Source of the DNA: Frisingicoccus caecimuris
GTDB taxonomy: Bacteria > Bacillota > Clostridia > Lachnospirales > Lachnospiraceae
Reading direction: 5' to 3'
DNA length: 64,000 bases
Assembly: GCF_004340975.1 (NCBI RefSeq)
Contig: NZ_SLXA01000001.1
Span: 297,012-361,011, forward strand
Under the pieces are notes generated by a model. It ran no database searches. It saw nothing but the letters and a program-made list of their open reading frames with translations, and was not told where the DNA came from. Position numbers and translations under genes: made by a program. This document shows, one piece after another, positions 1 through 9,461 of this stretch (position 1 is its first letter; the number at the start of each line of letters is the position of its first letter).

Positions 1-123
1 CGACGGAACCAGATCCGGCAAAAGGCTGCCAAACTGAAACATATAAGTATGAGCCATCAATGTTTCATCTTTAAATTCATTCAGCATATGATTTGCAAGT
101 GAAATATGTGATTTCTTACGCAT
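1..123 (-). CDS. Zinc-dependent phospholipase C family protein (5' part, cut by window edge)
   Basis: The minus strand starts at an ATG preceded by an excellent ribosome binding site (AGGAGG, about 6 nt upstream) and stays open to the window edge, giving the first 41 residues. They begin MRKKSHISLANHM and contain GSLLPDLVPS. Basic start, an SHxSLA block and GS(I/L)LPD about 30 residues in are what I recall from the N-termini of clostridial phospholipase C/zinc hydrolase proteins (PF00882-type). Catalytic His/Asp residues would lie outside the window, so the assignment rests on a short N-terminus only. The gene is divergent from the CorC-like gene at 289. Confidence 0.55.
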   Translation of the reverse strand, partial: MRKKSHISLANHMLNEFKDETLMAHTYMFQFGSLLPDLVPS

Positions 124-221
124 AATGCCTCCTCTTGACAAAATGTAATTTCTAAACCATTCCTATTGTACAATGATTTTTTATGAATGACAAGTGGAAA
201 TCTTGGATTTCCTGTTATTTC

Positions 222-250
222 TTGACAATCACCTCTATATAAGATAGAAT
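222..250 (+). promoter_or_regulatory. Sigma-A promoter of the CNNM/CorC gene
   Basis: TTGACA at 222-227 and TAGAAT at 245-250 are separated by exactly 17 nt. The start codon of the downstream gene is 39 nt beyond the -10 box. Confidence 0.75.
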
Positions 251-288
251 CTTTCATTATAATACTAAATTACAGGAGATGATTTTAT

Positions 289-1596
289 TTGGATCCCACG
301 AGTGTGGCGCAACTAATCACGCTGATTATTCTCGTACTTTTATCAGCATTTTTCTCTTCCGCAGAAACAGCCTTTACGACTGTAAACAAGATTCGTATCC
401 GAACCTTCGAGGAGGAGGGCCGTCCAAAGGCCGCCCTGATTCGGAAAATTATTGAAGAACCACAAAAAATGCTCAGTGCCATTCTGATTGGTAACAACAT
501 TGTTAATCTGTCCGCATCTTCGCTGATGACCACGATGGTCACCCGTATTATGATGAACCTGGGGCTTGTCTCAAAAACAGCAACAGCCATCGGTGTGTCG
601 ACCGGTATACTGACTCTTGTCATCCTGGTATTTGGTGAGATCACCCCAAAATCTATAGCGACCCATTCAGCCGAACGCATCTGTTTCATTTATATTAAAC
701 CGATCTACTGGCTGACAGTTGTTTTTACACCATTGATTTTTATTGTTAATAAAATTTCCTTTGGTCTTATGAAACTTCTCGGTATGCGTTATACCGGAAA
801 AGAACGGGTTATGACAGAAAATGAACTTCTCACCATTATTGATGTGAGCCATGAAGAAGGTGTTCTTGAAAGCGAAGAAAAAGAAATGATCAATAACGTG
901 GTTGATTTTGGCGATTCTCTCGCGAAGGATGTTATGGTCCCGCGAATCGATATGGTTTCCATTCCTGTGGAGGCATCTTACGATGAACTGCGCAGCGTCT
1001 TTAAAAAAGATATGTACAGCCGCCTTCCTGTATATGAAGAAACGAAGGATAACGTGATCGGCATTGTCACTCTGAAAGACTTTTTCAACTACGAAGGCAC
1101 AAAGGATGCTTTTAAACTTTCAGACTTGCTCCGTGAGCCATATTTTACTTATGAATACCAGAAAACATCGGATTTATTGATCCAGATGCGTGAAAATTCG
1201 ATCAACATCAGCATTGTTCTGGATGAATACGGCGCTACGGCCGGTATCATTACTTTGGAAGACCTTCTGGAAGAAATCGTCGGTGAAATCCGCGATGAAT
1301 ATGACGATGATGAAGTCGATCCGATACAAAAGCTGAACACCAGCGAATATCTGGTGGATGGCTCCACCCGTCTGGATGATATCAATGAAACTTTTGGCTG
1401 TCATATTGAATCCGACGACTACGATTCCATCGCCGGACATATGATCAACGTGCTTGAACATATCCCAACCGAGGGTGAAGAAATTACTGAAGATTATATC
1501 CGATTTGTCATCGAAAAAATGGATAAAAACCGAATAGATACGATTCATGTTTACCTTACCGAACCGGAAGAAAACATGGAACCGGAACATAAATAA
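289..1596 (+). CDS. CNNM/CorC-HlyC family membrane protein with CBS pair
   Basis: Probable divalent-cation (Mg2+/Co2+) transport or efflux membrane protein, often labelled hemolysin family protein. Order seen: an N-terminal CNNM/DUF21 membrane region (residues ~1-190) with SSAETAF in the first helix and GEITPKS near residue 112; two CBS domains (~205-330), the first opened by DVMVPRIDM and the second containing LDEYGATAGIITLEDLLEEIVGEI-type sequence; and a C-terminal CorC_HlyC domain (~345-425). Length 435 aa is normal for the family. The start is TTG at 289, chosen because AGGAG lies about 11 nt upstream and MDPTS precedes the first membrane helix. Single gene with its own promoter and terminator. 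Substrate cannot be read from sequence. Confidence 0.92.
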   Translation: MDPTSVAQLITLIILVLLSAFFSSAETAFTTVNKIRIRTFEEEGRPKAALIRKIIEEPQKMLSAILIGNNIVNLSASSLMTTMVTRIMMNLGLVSKTATAIGVSTGILTLVILVFGEITPKSIATHSAERICFIYIKPIYWLTVVFTPLIFIVNKISFGLMKLLGMRYTGKERVMTENELLTIIDVSHEEGVLESEEKEMINNVVDFGDSLAKDVMVPRIDMVSIPVEASYDELRSVFKKDMYSRLPVYEETKDNVIGIVTLKDFFNYEGTKDAFKLSDLLREPYFTYEYQKTSDLLIQMRENSINISIVLDEYGATAGIITLEDLLEEIVGEIRDEYDDDEVDPIQKLNTSEYLVDGSTRLDDINETFGCHIESDDYDSIAGHMINVLEHIPTEGEEITEDYIRFVIEKMDKNRIDTIHVYLTEPEENMEPEHK

Positions 1597-1615
1597 CAAC
1601 AATATGCACTGACTG

Positions 1616-1660
1616 ATAAACGGTGGCTAAATTCTAAAAGCCACCGTTTATCGTTTTTTT
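1616..1660 (+). terminator. Rho-independent terminator
   Basis: Inverted repeat ATAAACGGTGGCT / AGCCACCGTTTAT followed by CG and seven T. It sits directly after the CorC-like gene and before the convergent Rpn-type gene. Confidence 0.85.
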
Positions 1661-1663
1661 GTG

Positions 1664-2491
1664 TCACATCTGAACTCTGATTTTCTCCAATTCATCCCCC
1701 GTTATCCCGACTGCTTCCATGATAATTTCATCAGATACCGAACCTATTCCCAAAAGTTTTTTTACAATTGTCCGTATGGTCTCTTCACGGCCCGTTTGAA
1801 TTCCAGTTTGAATTCCAGCTTCAACTCCACGTTCCCACACATATTCTGATAAATTGCACATCAGATCGACCTCCTTACCTAAACCATCATTCATGGGTAT
1901 CTCATATTCGTCCTGAAGGATCTGCTTTTTTGTTCTTACATCCAGGGTAGCTGAGAGAAGCGTATTCATCATATTAAAAAAAGCATTCTTTACTCTACTC
2001 TTCTCATTCAGGCATATCATGACAATGCACATCTTGTCATAATCTTCGGAAATATCCGGTATTTTCCCAATAACATCGGTCTTATGTATCTCGTATATCG
2101 AAAGAGCATTGCCAATATATTTCGGTGCGCCCATGCATATCCAAATAGAATAGACCTTTTTAATATCTCCATAATCCGGTTCCCTGAACTCCACACCGTT
2201 CTGGGCTGAGACCATTCGGGCCCCATAGTAGATCCCTCTGGAAATGATTGGATACCCCGGATAAAAATCTTTCTGTGATTCTATATTGATGATAAGCTTT
2301 ATTCTCTCATTTTCTCCCGGCACATAAGCCTCAAAACGGATATCATAGGTAACGGAACCTTCATTTTGAACCTTATCTTCGGTATTTATCCCTATAATCT
2401 TATCTTTTGTATTTGTCCGTCCCGGGTCCACATATATCGTACTGATTTCCGGCTCCTGCTCAATACATTTATAAATATCATCCACTGACAT
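1664..2491 (-). CDS. Rpn/PD-(D/E)XK nuclease family protein, apparently 5'-truncated
   Basis: Resembles the Rpn-family recombination-promoting nuclease/putative transposase proteins (PF12784-like). Visible features are the nuclease-core stretch INIESQ (ExQ of a PD-(D/E)XK fold) near residue 90, the YYGARM segment, and the charged tail EAGIQTGIQTGREE typical of the family. The first ATG with a sensible context is at 2491, but the same frame is open upstream to the stop of the ADH gene and still looks family-like (AWLLAKSEF). The usual N-terminal 'FK.VF'-type segment is therefore missing, apparently lost at the junction with the 2538 gene. No good ribosome binding site is visible. Probably a decayed copy. 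Confidence 0.7.
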   Translation of the reverse strand: MSVDDIYKCIEQEPEISTIYVDPGRTNTKDKIIGINTEDKVQNEGSVTYDIRFEAYVPGENERIKLIINIESQKDFYPGYPIISRGIYYGARMVSAQNGVEFREPDYGDIKKVYSIWICMGAPKYIGNALSIYEIHKTDVIGKIPDISEDYDKMCIVMICLNEKSRVKNAFFNMMNTLLSATLDVRTKKQILQDEYEIPMNDGLGKEVDLMCNLSEYVWERGVEAGIQTGIQTGREETIRTIVKKLLGIGSVSDEIIMEAVGITGDELEKIRVQM

Positions 2492-2537
2492 ATGCGAAAA
2501 CTCTGATTTCGCTAAGAGCCAGGCTCCATAGAAATAT

Positions 2538-3686
2538 TTACATTAAGGAACGATAAAGTTCAGCGATTTCAGCAACGCTCGTCTCTCTTGGGTTACCTGG
2601 TCTGCAGGCATCATCAAAAGCAGACTGGGCCAGGAAATCCACATCTTCCGGTTTTACGATTTCTTTTAAATTCGCCGGAATACCCACATCCTTAGAAAGC
2701 TTTCTTACGGCGTCAACAGCAGCTTTACGATACTCTTCCTGAGTCATATTTTCTGTCCCCTCAGCACCCATAGCCTGTGCAATGTATTTGTATTTATCAC
2801 CGGTAGCCGGAGCATTATATTCCATAACTGTCGGAAGGATAATGGCATTGGCTACTCCATGCGGCGTATCATAAAGTGCTCCCAGAGGATGGGCCATAGA
2901 ATGGACGATACCGAGACCCACGTTAGAAAAGCCCATCCCGGCAATGTACTGTCCAAGTGCCATGCCTTCCCGTCCATCCGGTGTATTATCCACAGCACCG
3001 CGCAGAGATCTGGCGATCACTTCAATGGCTTTCAGATGGAACATATCCGAAAGTTCCCATGCGCCGGCTGTAATATAACCTTCAATTGCATGTGTCAGTG
3101 CATCCATACCTGTTGCTGCGGTCAATCCCTTTGGCATGGAAGACATCATATCCGGGTCAACGACTGCAACCACCGGAATATCATGAACATCTACACATAC
3201 CATTTTACGATGTTTTTCTTCATCTGTAATAACATAATTGATCGTTACCTCAGCGGCTGTACCTGCTGTTGTCGGAACGGCAATAATCGGGACGGCCTTA
3301 TTCTTTGTCTCAGCAACACCTTCCAGGCTGACCACATCGCCAAATTCCGGATTTGTAATGATAATACCGATGGCTTTTGCCGTATCCATGGAAGAACCGC
3401 CGCCAATCGCAACGATACAGTCTGCACCGGAAGCTTTAAAAGCCTCAACGCCTGTTTTTACGTTGGCAACAGAAGGATTTGCCTTAATTTCAGAATAAAT
3501 TTCATAGTCAATCCCTGCATTTTCAAGAATGTCTGTCACTTTTTTTGTCACATTAAACTTGATCAGATCCGGGTCGGAACATACAAACGCTTTCTTAAAT
3601 CCCCGCCCCTTAATTTCATCCGGAATACTCTGAATAGCTCCTGCTCCGTGATAAGATGTCTCGTTAAGTACAAATCTGTTTACCAT
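2538..3686 (-). CDS. fucO: Iron-containing alcohol dehydrogenase, lactaldehyde reductase-like
   Basis: Group III Fe-dependent ADH that interconverts an aldehyde (lactaldehyde/glycolaldehyde type) and its alcohol with NAD(H) in the cytosol. Seen: dinucleotide-binding GGGSSMDTAK at ~97-106; the metal-binding region GMDALTHAIEGY at ~192-203, supplying Asp and His ligands; and HSMAHPLGALYDTPHG at ~262-277, supplying two more His. Length 382 aa fits FucO. The start follows a GGAGG about 9 nt upstream. It is monocistronic, with its own promoter at 3735-3763. No fucose or rhamnose genes are adjacent, so the physiological substrate is open. Confidence 0.88.
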   Translation of the reverse strand: MVNRFVLNETSYHGAGAIQSIPDEIKGRGFKKAFVCSDPDLIKFNVTKKVTDILENAGIDYEIYSEIKANPSVANVKTGVEAFKASGADCIVAIGGGSSMDTAKAIGIIITNPEFGDVVSLEGVAETKNKAVPIIAVPTTAGTAAEVTINYVITDEEKHRKMVCVDVHDIPVVAVVDPDMMSSMPKGLTAATGMDALTHAIEGYITAGAWELSDMFHLKAIEVIARSLRGAVDNTPDGREGMALGQYIAGMGFSNVGLGIVHSMAHPLGALYDTPHGVANAIILPTVMEYNAPATGDKYKYIAQAMGAEGTENMTQEEYRKAAVDAVRKLSKDVGIPANLKEIVKPEDVDFLAQSAFDDACRPGNPRETSVAEIAELYRSLM

Positions 3687-3734
3687 TTTAAACTACCTCC
3701 ATGATATAATTTTGCATCCTATACATTTGTTAAA

Positions 3735-3763
3735 ATTATAACACTCCGATTTTTTTTCGTCAA
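3735..3763 (-). promoter_or_regulatory. Sigma-A promoter of the FucO-like ADH gene
   Basis: On the minus strand TTGACG (3763-3758) and TATAAT (3740-3735) are 17 nt apart, about 50 nt upstream of the start codon. Confidence 0.75.
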
Positions 3764-3772
3764 GCACTGGCT

Positions 3773-3832
3773 ATAAAAAACATTCCCCGCTGAAACCGTT
3801 TAAGGCAAGATTTCCAGGGGGAATGTTTTTGG
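3773..3832 (-). terminator. Terminator of purL
   Basis: Inverted repeat of AACATTCCCC with GGGGAATGTT, followed on the minus strand by a T-run. It lies just after the purL stop codon. Confidence 0.75.
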
Positions 3833-3836
3833 TTAA

Positions 3837-6800
3837 TTATTTAAAATATTCAACACCAGACTCGAAGATATGCTGATTCTGGTTGCCTGTGATATTCATG
3901 GCCACATGATCGCCGATACGTTCGGAGTGAGCCATCTTACCCAGAACGCGTCCATCCGGACTGGTAATACCTTCGATCGCATAATAGGAACCATTTGGAT
4001 TGAAGTCCTCGTCCATGGTTGGATTACCATTAACATCCACATACTGAGTGGCTACGCATCCGGTCTCAAAGAGTTTCTTAATCCATGCTTCACTGGCAAC
4101 GAAACGGCCTTCACCGTGGGAAGCCGGAATGGCAAATACATCTCCCGGTGTCACCTTCTGAAGCCATGGAGACTTATTGGTGACAACCTTTGTATAAACC
4201 ATCTTTGAAATATGACGGCCGATATGGTTCGTCGTCAATGTCGGTGAATCCTCCTTCTGCGGTGTGATCTCACCGTAAGGTACGAGACCGAGCTTAATGA
4301 GGGCCTGGAAACCATTACAGATTCCGAGAGCCAGACCGTCTCTCTGATTCAGAAGCTGATTTACCGCCTCTTTGATACGTTCGTTTCGGAATACAGACGC
4401 GATAAATTTCGCTGAACCATCCGGTTCGTCACCGGCGCTAAAGCCGCCTGGGAACATCAAAATCTGAGCTTCATTAATTGATTTTACATATTCTTCGACG
4501 GAATCCCGAATCATACCTTCGTTCAGATTGCGGAATACGGTCATCTTTACATCGGCTCCGGCCTTTTCAAAGGCTTTCATCGTATCATATTCGCAGTTTG
4601 TACCCGGGAATACAGGAATAAATACCTTTGGTCTTGCCACTTTATGTTTACAGATATAAATATCTTTTGTTTCATACAGACCGGTATCAATGGTCTTTTC
4701 CTCCACACCGGATTTTGTAGGGAATACAGACTCCAGAGGTTTTGTCCAGGCAGCAACAGCCTCATCCATCGTCACCTTCATATCTTTATAGACAAATTCC
4801 GGAGCTTCTGTTACGGTACCGCATACCATGTAATCCCCTGTAAGTTTTTCCATATCTTCCGACGCCACTTCGGCAATAATATCTCCATAATATGGTTTAA
4901 AGAGCTCTGCAGCATCCAGACGGTCCTCCAGAATAACGCCGAGTTTATTACCAAAGGCCATTTTGCTGACAGCTTCTGCCAGACCGCCAAATCCGATGGT
5001 GTAAGTTGCTTTCAGAACACCGTCATTGACCATTTTGGTAATCTTTCCATATATATCCATAACCTGTTCATAAACCGGCAGGTCATATTCATCTTTTTCA
5101 ATCTTAAATACAACCAGCTTATCACCAGGATTTTTCAGCTCAGAAGTTACGATATCCTGCTGTTTTGCCACATCCACTGCGAAGGAAACCAGTGTCGGAG
5201 GCACATTCAGTTCATTAAAGGAACCGGACATGGAATCCTTACCGCCGATGGCCGGAAGTCCAAAACCAATCTGGGCTTCATAAGCGCCGAGAAGTGCGGA
5301 TAATGGTTCGCCCCATCCCTTCGGGTCTTCTGTCATTCTGCGGAAATATTCCTGGAATGTGAAATGGATCTTTGTCAGATCACCGCCAGCCGCAACAATT
5401 TTTGCCACCGAATGCACAACCGCATAAACAGCGCCATGATATGGACTCCATGCAGACAGATATGGATCAAAGCCGTAACTCATCATCGTTACCGTATCTG
5501 TCTTTCCTTTCAGAACAGGCAGTTTGGCGATCATGGACTGAGCCGGTGTCAACTGATATTTCCCGCCGTAAGGCATATATACGGAAGATGCTCCGATGGA
5601 ACTGTCAAACATTTCCACCAGACCTTTCTGAGAACATACATTCAAATCGGACAGATTTGAAAGCCAGGCCTGTTTCATATCGGAAACATCTTTTTCCTTT
5701 CTGAAATAATTCTCTTCCGGGTTTGGAACAGAAACATAGGCGTCATTTTCCTGATGAGCGCCGTTTGTGTCCAGAAATGCTCTGGAAATATCAACGATGA
5801 CCTTGTCTCTCCAGTACATGACAAGACGTGGTTCCTCTGTAACCTCAGCCACACAGGTAGCTTCCAGGTTCTCTTCCGCCGCATATTTCATAAAGGTTTC
5901 CATATCCTTCGGGTCGATAACAACTGCCATACGTTCCTGAGATTCGGAAATTGCCAGTTCGGTTCCGTCCAGACCTGCGTATTTTTTAGGTACTTTATCC
6001 AGCTGGATATGAAGACCGACAGCTAATTCGCCGATAGCTACCGATACTCCGCCGGCGCCAAAGTCATTACATTTTTTAATGAGACGGCTGACTTCCGGAT
6101 TACGGAAAAGACGCTGTAATTTACGTTCGGTCGGTGCATTGCCCTTCTGTACCTCAGCACCGCAGGTATCGATCGACTCTACCGTATGCGCTTTGGAAGA
6201 ACCGGTCGCACCGCCGCAGCCGTCACGTCCGGTACGTCCGCCCAGAAGAATGATAATATCTCCCGGATCCGATGTGGCACGGGTAACATTACTTCTCGGA
6301 GCTGCTGCCATGACCGCACCAATCTCCATACGTTTTGCCGCGTAATTCGGATGATAAATCTCATTAACAAGGCCGGTAGCCAGACCAATCTGGTTGCCAT
6401 AGGAACTATAGCCGTGGGCCGCCTCTGTAACAAGCTTTCTCTGAGGCAGTTTACCCTTCATCGTATCCTTTACAGACACTCTCGGATCACTGGCTCCCGT
6501 AACACGCATCGCCTGATACACATATGTACGGCCGGACAATGGGTCACGAATAGCGCCGCCAAGACAGGTCGCCGCACCACCAAAAGGCTCTATTTCCGTC
6601 GGATGATTATGTGTTTCATTCTTAAAGTTGATCAGCCATTCTTCCGTCTCGCCGTCGATTTCCACCGGCACAATGATACTGCAGGCATTGATCTCGTCCG
6701 TATCTTCCTGATCTGTCAGCTTGCCGTCTTTTTTCAGTTTACGCATAGCCATCAGAGCCACATCCATCAGGCATACGAATTTATCTTTACGTCCGGCAAA

Positions 6801-7592
6801 TACCTCTGCCCGATGATTCATATACATATCATAAGTATCTTTCATCGGTTTCTTGTAATAACCATCCTCAAAATCAATATTTTTAAGCTCTGTCTGGAAA
6901 GTCGTATGACGGCAGTGGTCAGACCAGTAGGTGTCAAGCACACGGATTTCCGTTACTGTCGGATTCCGTTTTTCCTCAGATGCATAATATTCCTGAATAA
7001 ATTTAAAATCATTAAATGTCATCGCAAGACCAAGCGAATCATAGAGACTCCGAAGTTCTGCTTCCGGCATGGTCATAAAGTTATCAAATACTGCCACATC
7101 GGCCGGTTCTTCAAACTTTGTGATCAACGTCTCCGGTTTTGCTTCCCCTGTTCCTCTTGAGTCTACCGGATTGATACAGAAGGCCTTAATACGTTCCATC
7201 TCATCCTCTGTCACAGAACCTTTTAATAAATAGGTCGTTGCGGAACGAATGACCGGTTCTTCTGTTTCATTTAAAAGTTTTACACACTGCTCCGCCGAAT
7301 CCGCTCTCTGGTCAAACTGACCCGGAAGGTATTCTACAGAGAAAACACGTTCATCCTCTGTCTTGGGAAGCTCTTCCTCATATAATACATCTACCGGCGG
7401 CTCCGAAAAGACAATGGCCTTCGCACTTTCATAAGTTTTATCTGTAATATTTTCAATGTCATAACGAATCAGCACCCGGACACCAGTAACAGACTGGATA
7501 TTCAGGTAACTGTGGATATCATCCAGCAAATCCTTGGCAGCTACGGCATATTCCGGTTTCTTTTCAACATATATACGTTTTACCTGGGTCAT
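3837..7592 (-). CDS. purL: Phosphoribosylformylglycinamidine synthase, fused single-chain
   Basis: Catalyses FGAR + Gln + ATP to FGAM, the fourth step of purine synthesis, in the cytosol. At 1251 aa it is the fused form carrying synthetase and glutaminase in one chain, not the separate PurS/PurL/PurQ set. Seen: the ammonia-side core with NETHNHPTEIEPFGGAATC near residue 325 and a GGRTGRDGCGGA glycine-rich loop; the C-terminal class I glutaminase from ~990 (FPGTNCEYD, nucleophile Cys in GICNGFQAL, and His/Glu in SHGEGRF). The start follows GGAGG. It stands alone, with no other pur gene nearby. Upstream there is only a weak promoter and no recognisable purine riboswitch. Confidence 0.97.
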   Translation of the reverse strand: MTQVKRIYVEKKPEYAVAAKDLLDDIHSYLNIQSVTGVRVLIRYDIENITDKTYESAKAIVFSEPPVDVLYEEELPKTEDERVFSVEYLPGQFDQRADSAEQCVKLLNETEEPVIRSATTYLLKGSVTEDEMERIKAFCINPVDSRGTGEAKPETLITKFEEPADVAVFDNFMTMPEAELRSLYDSLGLAMTFNDFKFIQEYYASEEKRNPTVTEIRVLDTYWSDHCRHTTFQTELKNIDFEDGYYKKPMKDTYDMYMNHRAEVFAGRKDKFVCLMDVALMAMRKLKKDGKLTDQEDTDEINACSIIVPVEIDGETEEWLINFKNETHNHPTEIEPFGGAATCLGGAIRDPLSGRTYVYQAMRVTGASDPRVSVKDTMKGKLPQRKLVTEAAHGYSSYGNQIGLATGLVNEIYHPNYAAKRMEIGAVMAAAPRSNVTRATSDPGDIIILLGGRTGRDGCGGATGSSKAHTVESIDTCGAEVQKGNAPTERKLQRLFRNPEVSRLIKKCNDFGAGGVSVAIGELAVGLHIQLDKVPKKYAGLDGTELAISESQERMAVVIDPKDMETFMKYAAEENLEATCVAEVTEEPRLVMYWRDKVIVDISRAFLDTNGAHQENDAYVSVPNPEENYFRKEKDVSDMKQAWLSNLSDLNVCSQKGLVEMFDSSIGASSVYMPYGGKYQLTPAQSMIAKLPVLKGKTDTVTMMSYGFDPYLSAWSPYHGAVYAVVHSVAKIVAAGGDLTKIHFTFQEYFRRMTEDPKGWGEPLSALLGAYEAQIGFGLPAIGGKDSMSGSFNELNVPPTLVSFAVDVAKQQDIVTSELKNPGDKLVVFKIEKDEYDLPVYEQVMDIYGKITKMVNDGVLKATYTIGFGGLAEAVSKMAFGNKLGVILEDRLDAAELFKPYYGDIIAEVASEDMEKLTGDYMVCGTVTEAPEFVYKDMKVTMDEAVAAWTKPLESVFPTKSGVEEKTIDTGLYETKDIYICKHKVARPKVFIPVFPGTNCEYDTMKAFEKAGADVKMTVFRNLNEGMIRDSVEEYVKSINEAQILMFPGGFSAGDEPDGSAKFIASVFRNERIKEAVNQLLNQRDGLALGICNGFQALIKLGLVPYGEITPQKEDSPTLTTNHIGRHISKMVYTKVVTNKSPWLQKVTPGDVFAIPASHGEGRFVASEAWIKKLFETGCVATQYVDVNGNPTMDEDFNPNGSYYAIEGITSPDGRVLGKMAHSERIGDHVAMNITGNQNQHIFESGVEYFK

Positions 7593-7628
7593 TCATTTAC
7601 CTCCATCTTTTATCACTTCGTTTTGTAC

Positions 7629-7657
7629 AGTATACCATGCCGCCCCCCATAATTAAA
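7629..7657 (-). promoter_or_regulatory. Probable promoter of purL
   Basis: Minus-strand TTTAAT (7657-7652), 17 nt, then TATACT (7634-7629). The -35 is poor, so this is tentative. Confidence 0.4.
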
Positions 7658-7745
7658 GTTAATATATTTAATTTTTTTTATTAGCTTCTCTAATCAGGCC
7701 CGCTTTCACACTATCTGGTATTATTATTTTTTTTCAAACTGGCCG

Positions 7746-7774
7746 TTTTCACAGGGTCAGTTTTCCTGTATAAT
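7746..7774 (+). promoter_or_regulatory. Promoter of the ECF S-component gene
   Basis: Extended -10 TGTATAAT (TATAAT at 7769-7774) with a weak TTTTCA 17 nt upstream at 7746-7751. Confidence 0.6.
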
Positions 7775-7816
7775 ACGTGAAAAAATATAATTTAGAGACA
7801 CCAAGGAGTGAACATT

Positions 7817-8338
7817 ATGGAAAAATCTATTACAAAAACAAAATCTCTGGTCTTTGCTGCACTGTTTGCCGCACTGGCCTGCGTTGCTACGATGAGTCTT
7901 CATATTCCGACACCCGGCACCAGCGGATATATTCATCCGGGTGATGCGATTGTTGTTCTGTCCGGTATCCTTCTCGGACCGATTTACGGCGGTCTGGCTG
8001 CCGGTCTCGGTTCTGCACTGGCAGACCTGCTGGCCGGATACATGGTTTATGTGCCGATCACATTCTTTGTCAAAGCCGTCATCGCTGTCGTATGTTATTT
8101 TGTTTATCATAAACTACTCGGCAAAGTCAATCACATCGTTATAAAAGGTATTATTACCGGATGCTTTTCCACAGTGATCGTGGCTGCCGGATACTGCTTC
8201 TTTGAATACTATATGTATGGCAGCGGTGCTTTTGCCAGTGTTCCCGCCAACCTCATCCAGGGACTTTCCGGCCTGATCATTTCCACCATCCTGCTGCCGC
8301 TGCTCAAACAGGTACCGGATTTTAAATCTGTCATCTAA
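7817..8338 (+). CDS. ECF transporter S component (substrate-binding membrane subunit)
   Basis: Integral membrane protein of about 173 aa with five or six hydrophobic segments and the motif SGYIHPGDA near residue 38, typical of DUF1393/ECF S components (PF07155/PF12822-like). S components capture a vitamin or precursor and share an energising module (EcfA, EcfA', EcfT) encoded elsewhere. I place the start at ATG 7817 because AAGGAG ends about 8 nt upstream; a GTG at 7808 overlaps that ribosome binding site. No riboswitch was recognised in the 5' region, so the substrate (thiamine/pyrimidine precursor, riboflavin or other) is not determined. Confidence 0.82.
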   Translation: MEKSITKTKSLVFAALFAALACVATMSLHIPTPGTSGYIHPGDAIVVLSGILLGPIYGGLAAGLGSALADLLAGYMVYVPITFFVKAVIAVVCYFVYHKLLGKVNHIVIKGIITGCFSTVIVAAGYCFFEYYMYGSGAFASVPANLIQGLSGLIISTILLPLLKQVPDFKSVI

Positions 8339-8361
8339 AAATGAATTATTACGTACATCAG

Positions 8362-8416
8362 GAAATCCCTGTCTTTCGAAAGCATTTTAAGCTTTTATAA
8401 GGCAGGGATTTTTCTC
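8362..8416 (+). terminator. Terminator of the ECF S-component gene
   Basis: AAATCCCTG and CAGGGATTT flank an A/T-rich loop and are followed by a short T-run. Confidence 0.7.
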
Positions 8417-8516
8417 TATAATTTTACATTTACTATTTTCTCTATATATGTTATTATTTAAATATATTAATATAACTTCTGTATTTTATTAAAGTCATTA
8501 ATAATTGAGGTAGTCT

Positions 8517-9395
8517 ATGGACATTAACTATGAATTATATAAAGTATTTTATTACGTTGCCAAAACATTAAGCTTCTCTGAAGCATCAAAAAAGCTTTTT
8601 ATCTCCCAGTCAGCCGTCAGCCAGTCCATCAAAGCTCTGGAAAAGAAGCTGGATCAGACCCTTTTCATTCGAAGCACAAAACGGGTCAAAATGACACCGG
8701 AGGGAGAGATTCTTTTTAAACACATTGAACCGGCCATCAACCTGATCATCCGAGGCGAAAATCAGATCATGGATGCGAAAGCATTAAACGGCGGACAACT
8801 GCGTATCGGCGCCAGTGACACCATCTGCCGTTACTATCTTGTACCTTATCTGAAAGAATTTCACGAACATTTTCCAAACGTACATATTAAAGTGACAAAT
8901 GCCACTTCCGCCCGCTGTGTGGATTTACTGGAAAATGAACTGGTAGACCTGATCGTGACCAATTCTCCCAATCCGCGGATGAATGCCATTCACAATGTTC
9001 GCAAGGTCCGGGAATTCCATGATGTATTTATCGCCAATGATAATTTCAGTCATTTAAAAAACAAACGGCTGGAACTGGCAGAACTGCTCAGCTATCCAAT
9101 TCTCATGCTGGATAAAGTGAGCCTGACCAGTGAATTTCTGCACAGTCTTTTCCAACAACATCAGCTGGATCTGGTACCTGAAATTGAATTAAGCAGCAAT
9201 GATCTGCTCATCGACCTGGCCCGCATCGGCCTCGGTATTGCCTTTATTCCAGATTTTTGTCTGCCCGAAAAGGAATCGGATTTATTTATTATACGCACCC
9301 GTGAGATACTCCCATCCCGCCAGATTGTCGTTGGATATAATAATAAGGTGCCTCTCTCTGAAGCTGCCCAGTATTTTATTGATATTCTGGTCTGA
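8517..9395 (+). CDS. LysR-family transcriptional regulator
   Basis: Typical LTTR of 292 aa. Residues ~1-60 form the winged helix-turn-helix (SFSEASKKLFISQSAVSQSI, recognition helix SQSAVSQSI). Residues ~90-290 form the periplasmic-binding-protein-like effector domain, starting GGQLRIGAS and including IGLGIAFIPDF. The start is ATG 8517 with a GAGG box 6-7 nt upstream. It is flanked by terminators, so it is monocistronic. The 8417-8516 upstream DNA is very A/T rich, with only a weak promoter-like TTTACA. Target genes and effector are unknown; the neighbouring ECF gene is a candidate only by position. Confidence 0.9.
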   Translation: MDINYELYKVFYYVAKTLSFSEASKKLFISQSAVSQSIKALEKKLDQTLFIRSTKRVKMTPEGEILFKHIEPAINLIIRGENQIMDAKALNGGQLRIGASDTICRYYLVPYLKEFHEHFPNVHIKVTNATSARCVDLLENELVDLIVTNSPNPRMNAIHNVRKVREFHDVFIANDNFSHLKNKRLELAELLSYPILMLDKVSLTSEFLHSLFQQHQLDLVPEIELSSNDLLIDLARIGLGIAFIPDFCLPEKESDLFIIRTREILPSRQIVVGYNNKVPLSEAAQYFIDILV

Positions 9396-9412
9396 CTGAG
9401 ATATTCCGCAAA

Positions 9413-9461
9413 AAAAAGATGGTTCCGCAGCGTCCTTCGCCTTGCGGAATCATCTTTTTAA
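9413..9461. terminator. Bidirectional terminator between lysR-type gene and DUF1292 gene
   Basis: Near-perfect repeat AAAAAGATGGTTCCGCA / TGCGGAATCATCTTTTT with A-run and T-run on the two sides, serving convergent genes. Confidence 0.85.

Noticed and set aside
6186-7160. Long plus-strand open frame opposite purL
   Set aside because: It is a shadow of the purL codons with no ribosome binding site; similar antisense frames over gltX, thrS and the FeADH genes were discarded for the same reason.
7593-7745. Purine riboswitch upstream of purL
   Set aside because: No conserved purine aptamer core was seen on the minus strand; only a weak promoter and A/T-rich DNA.
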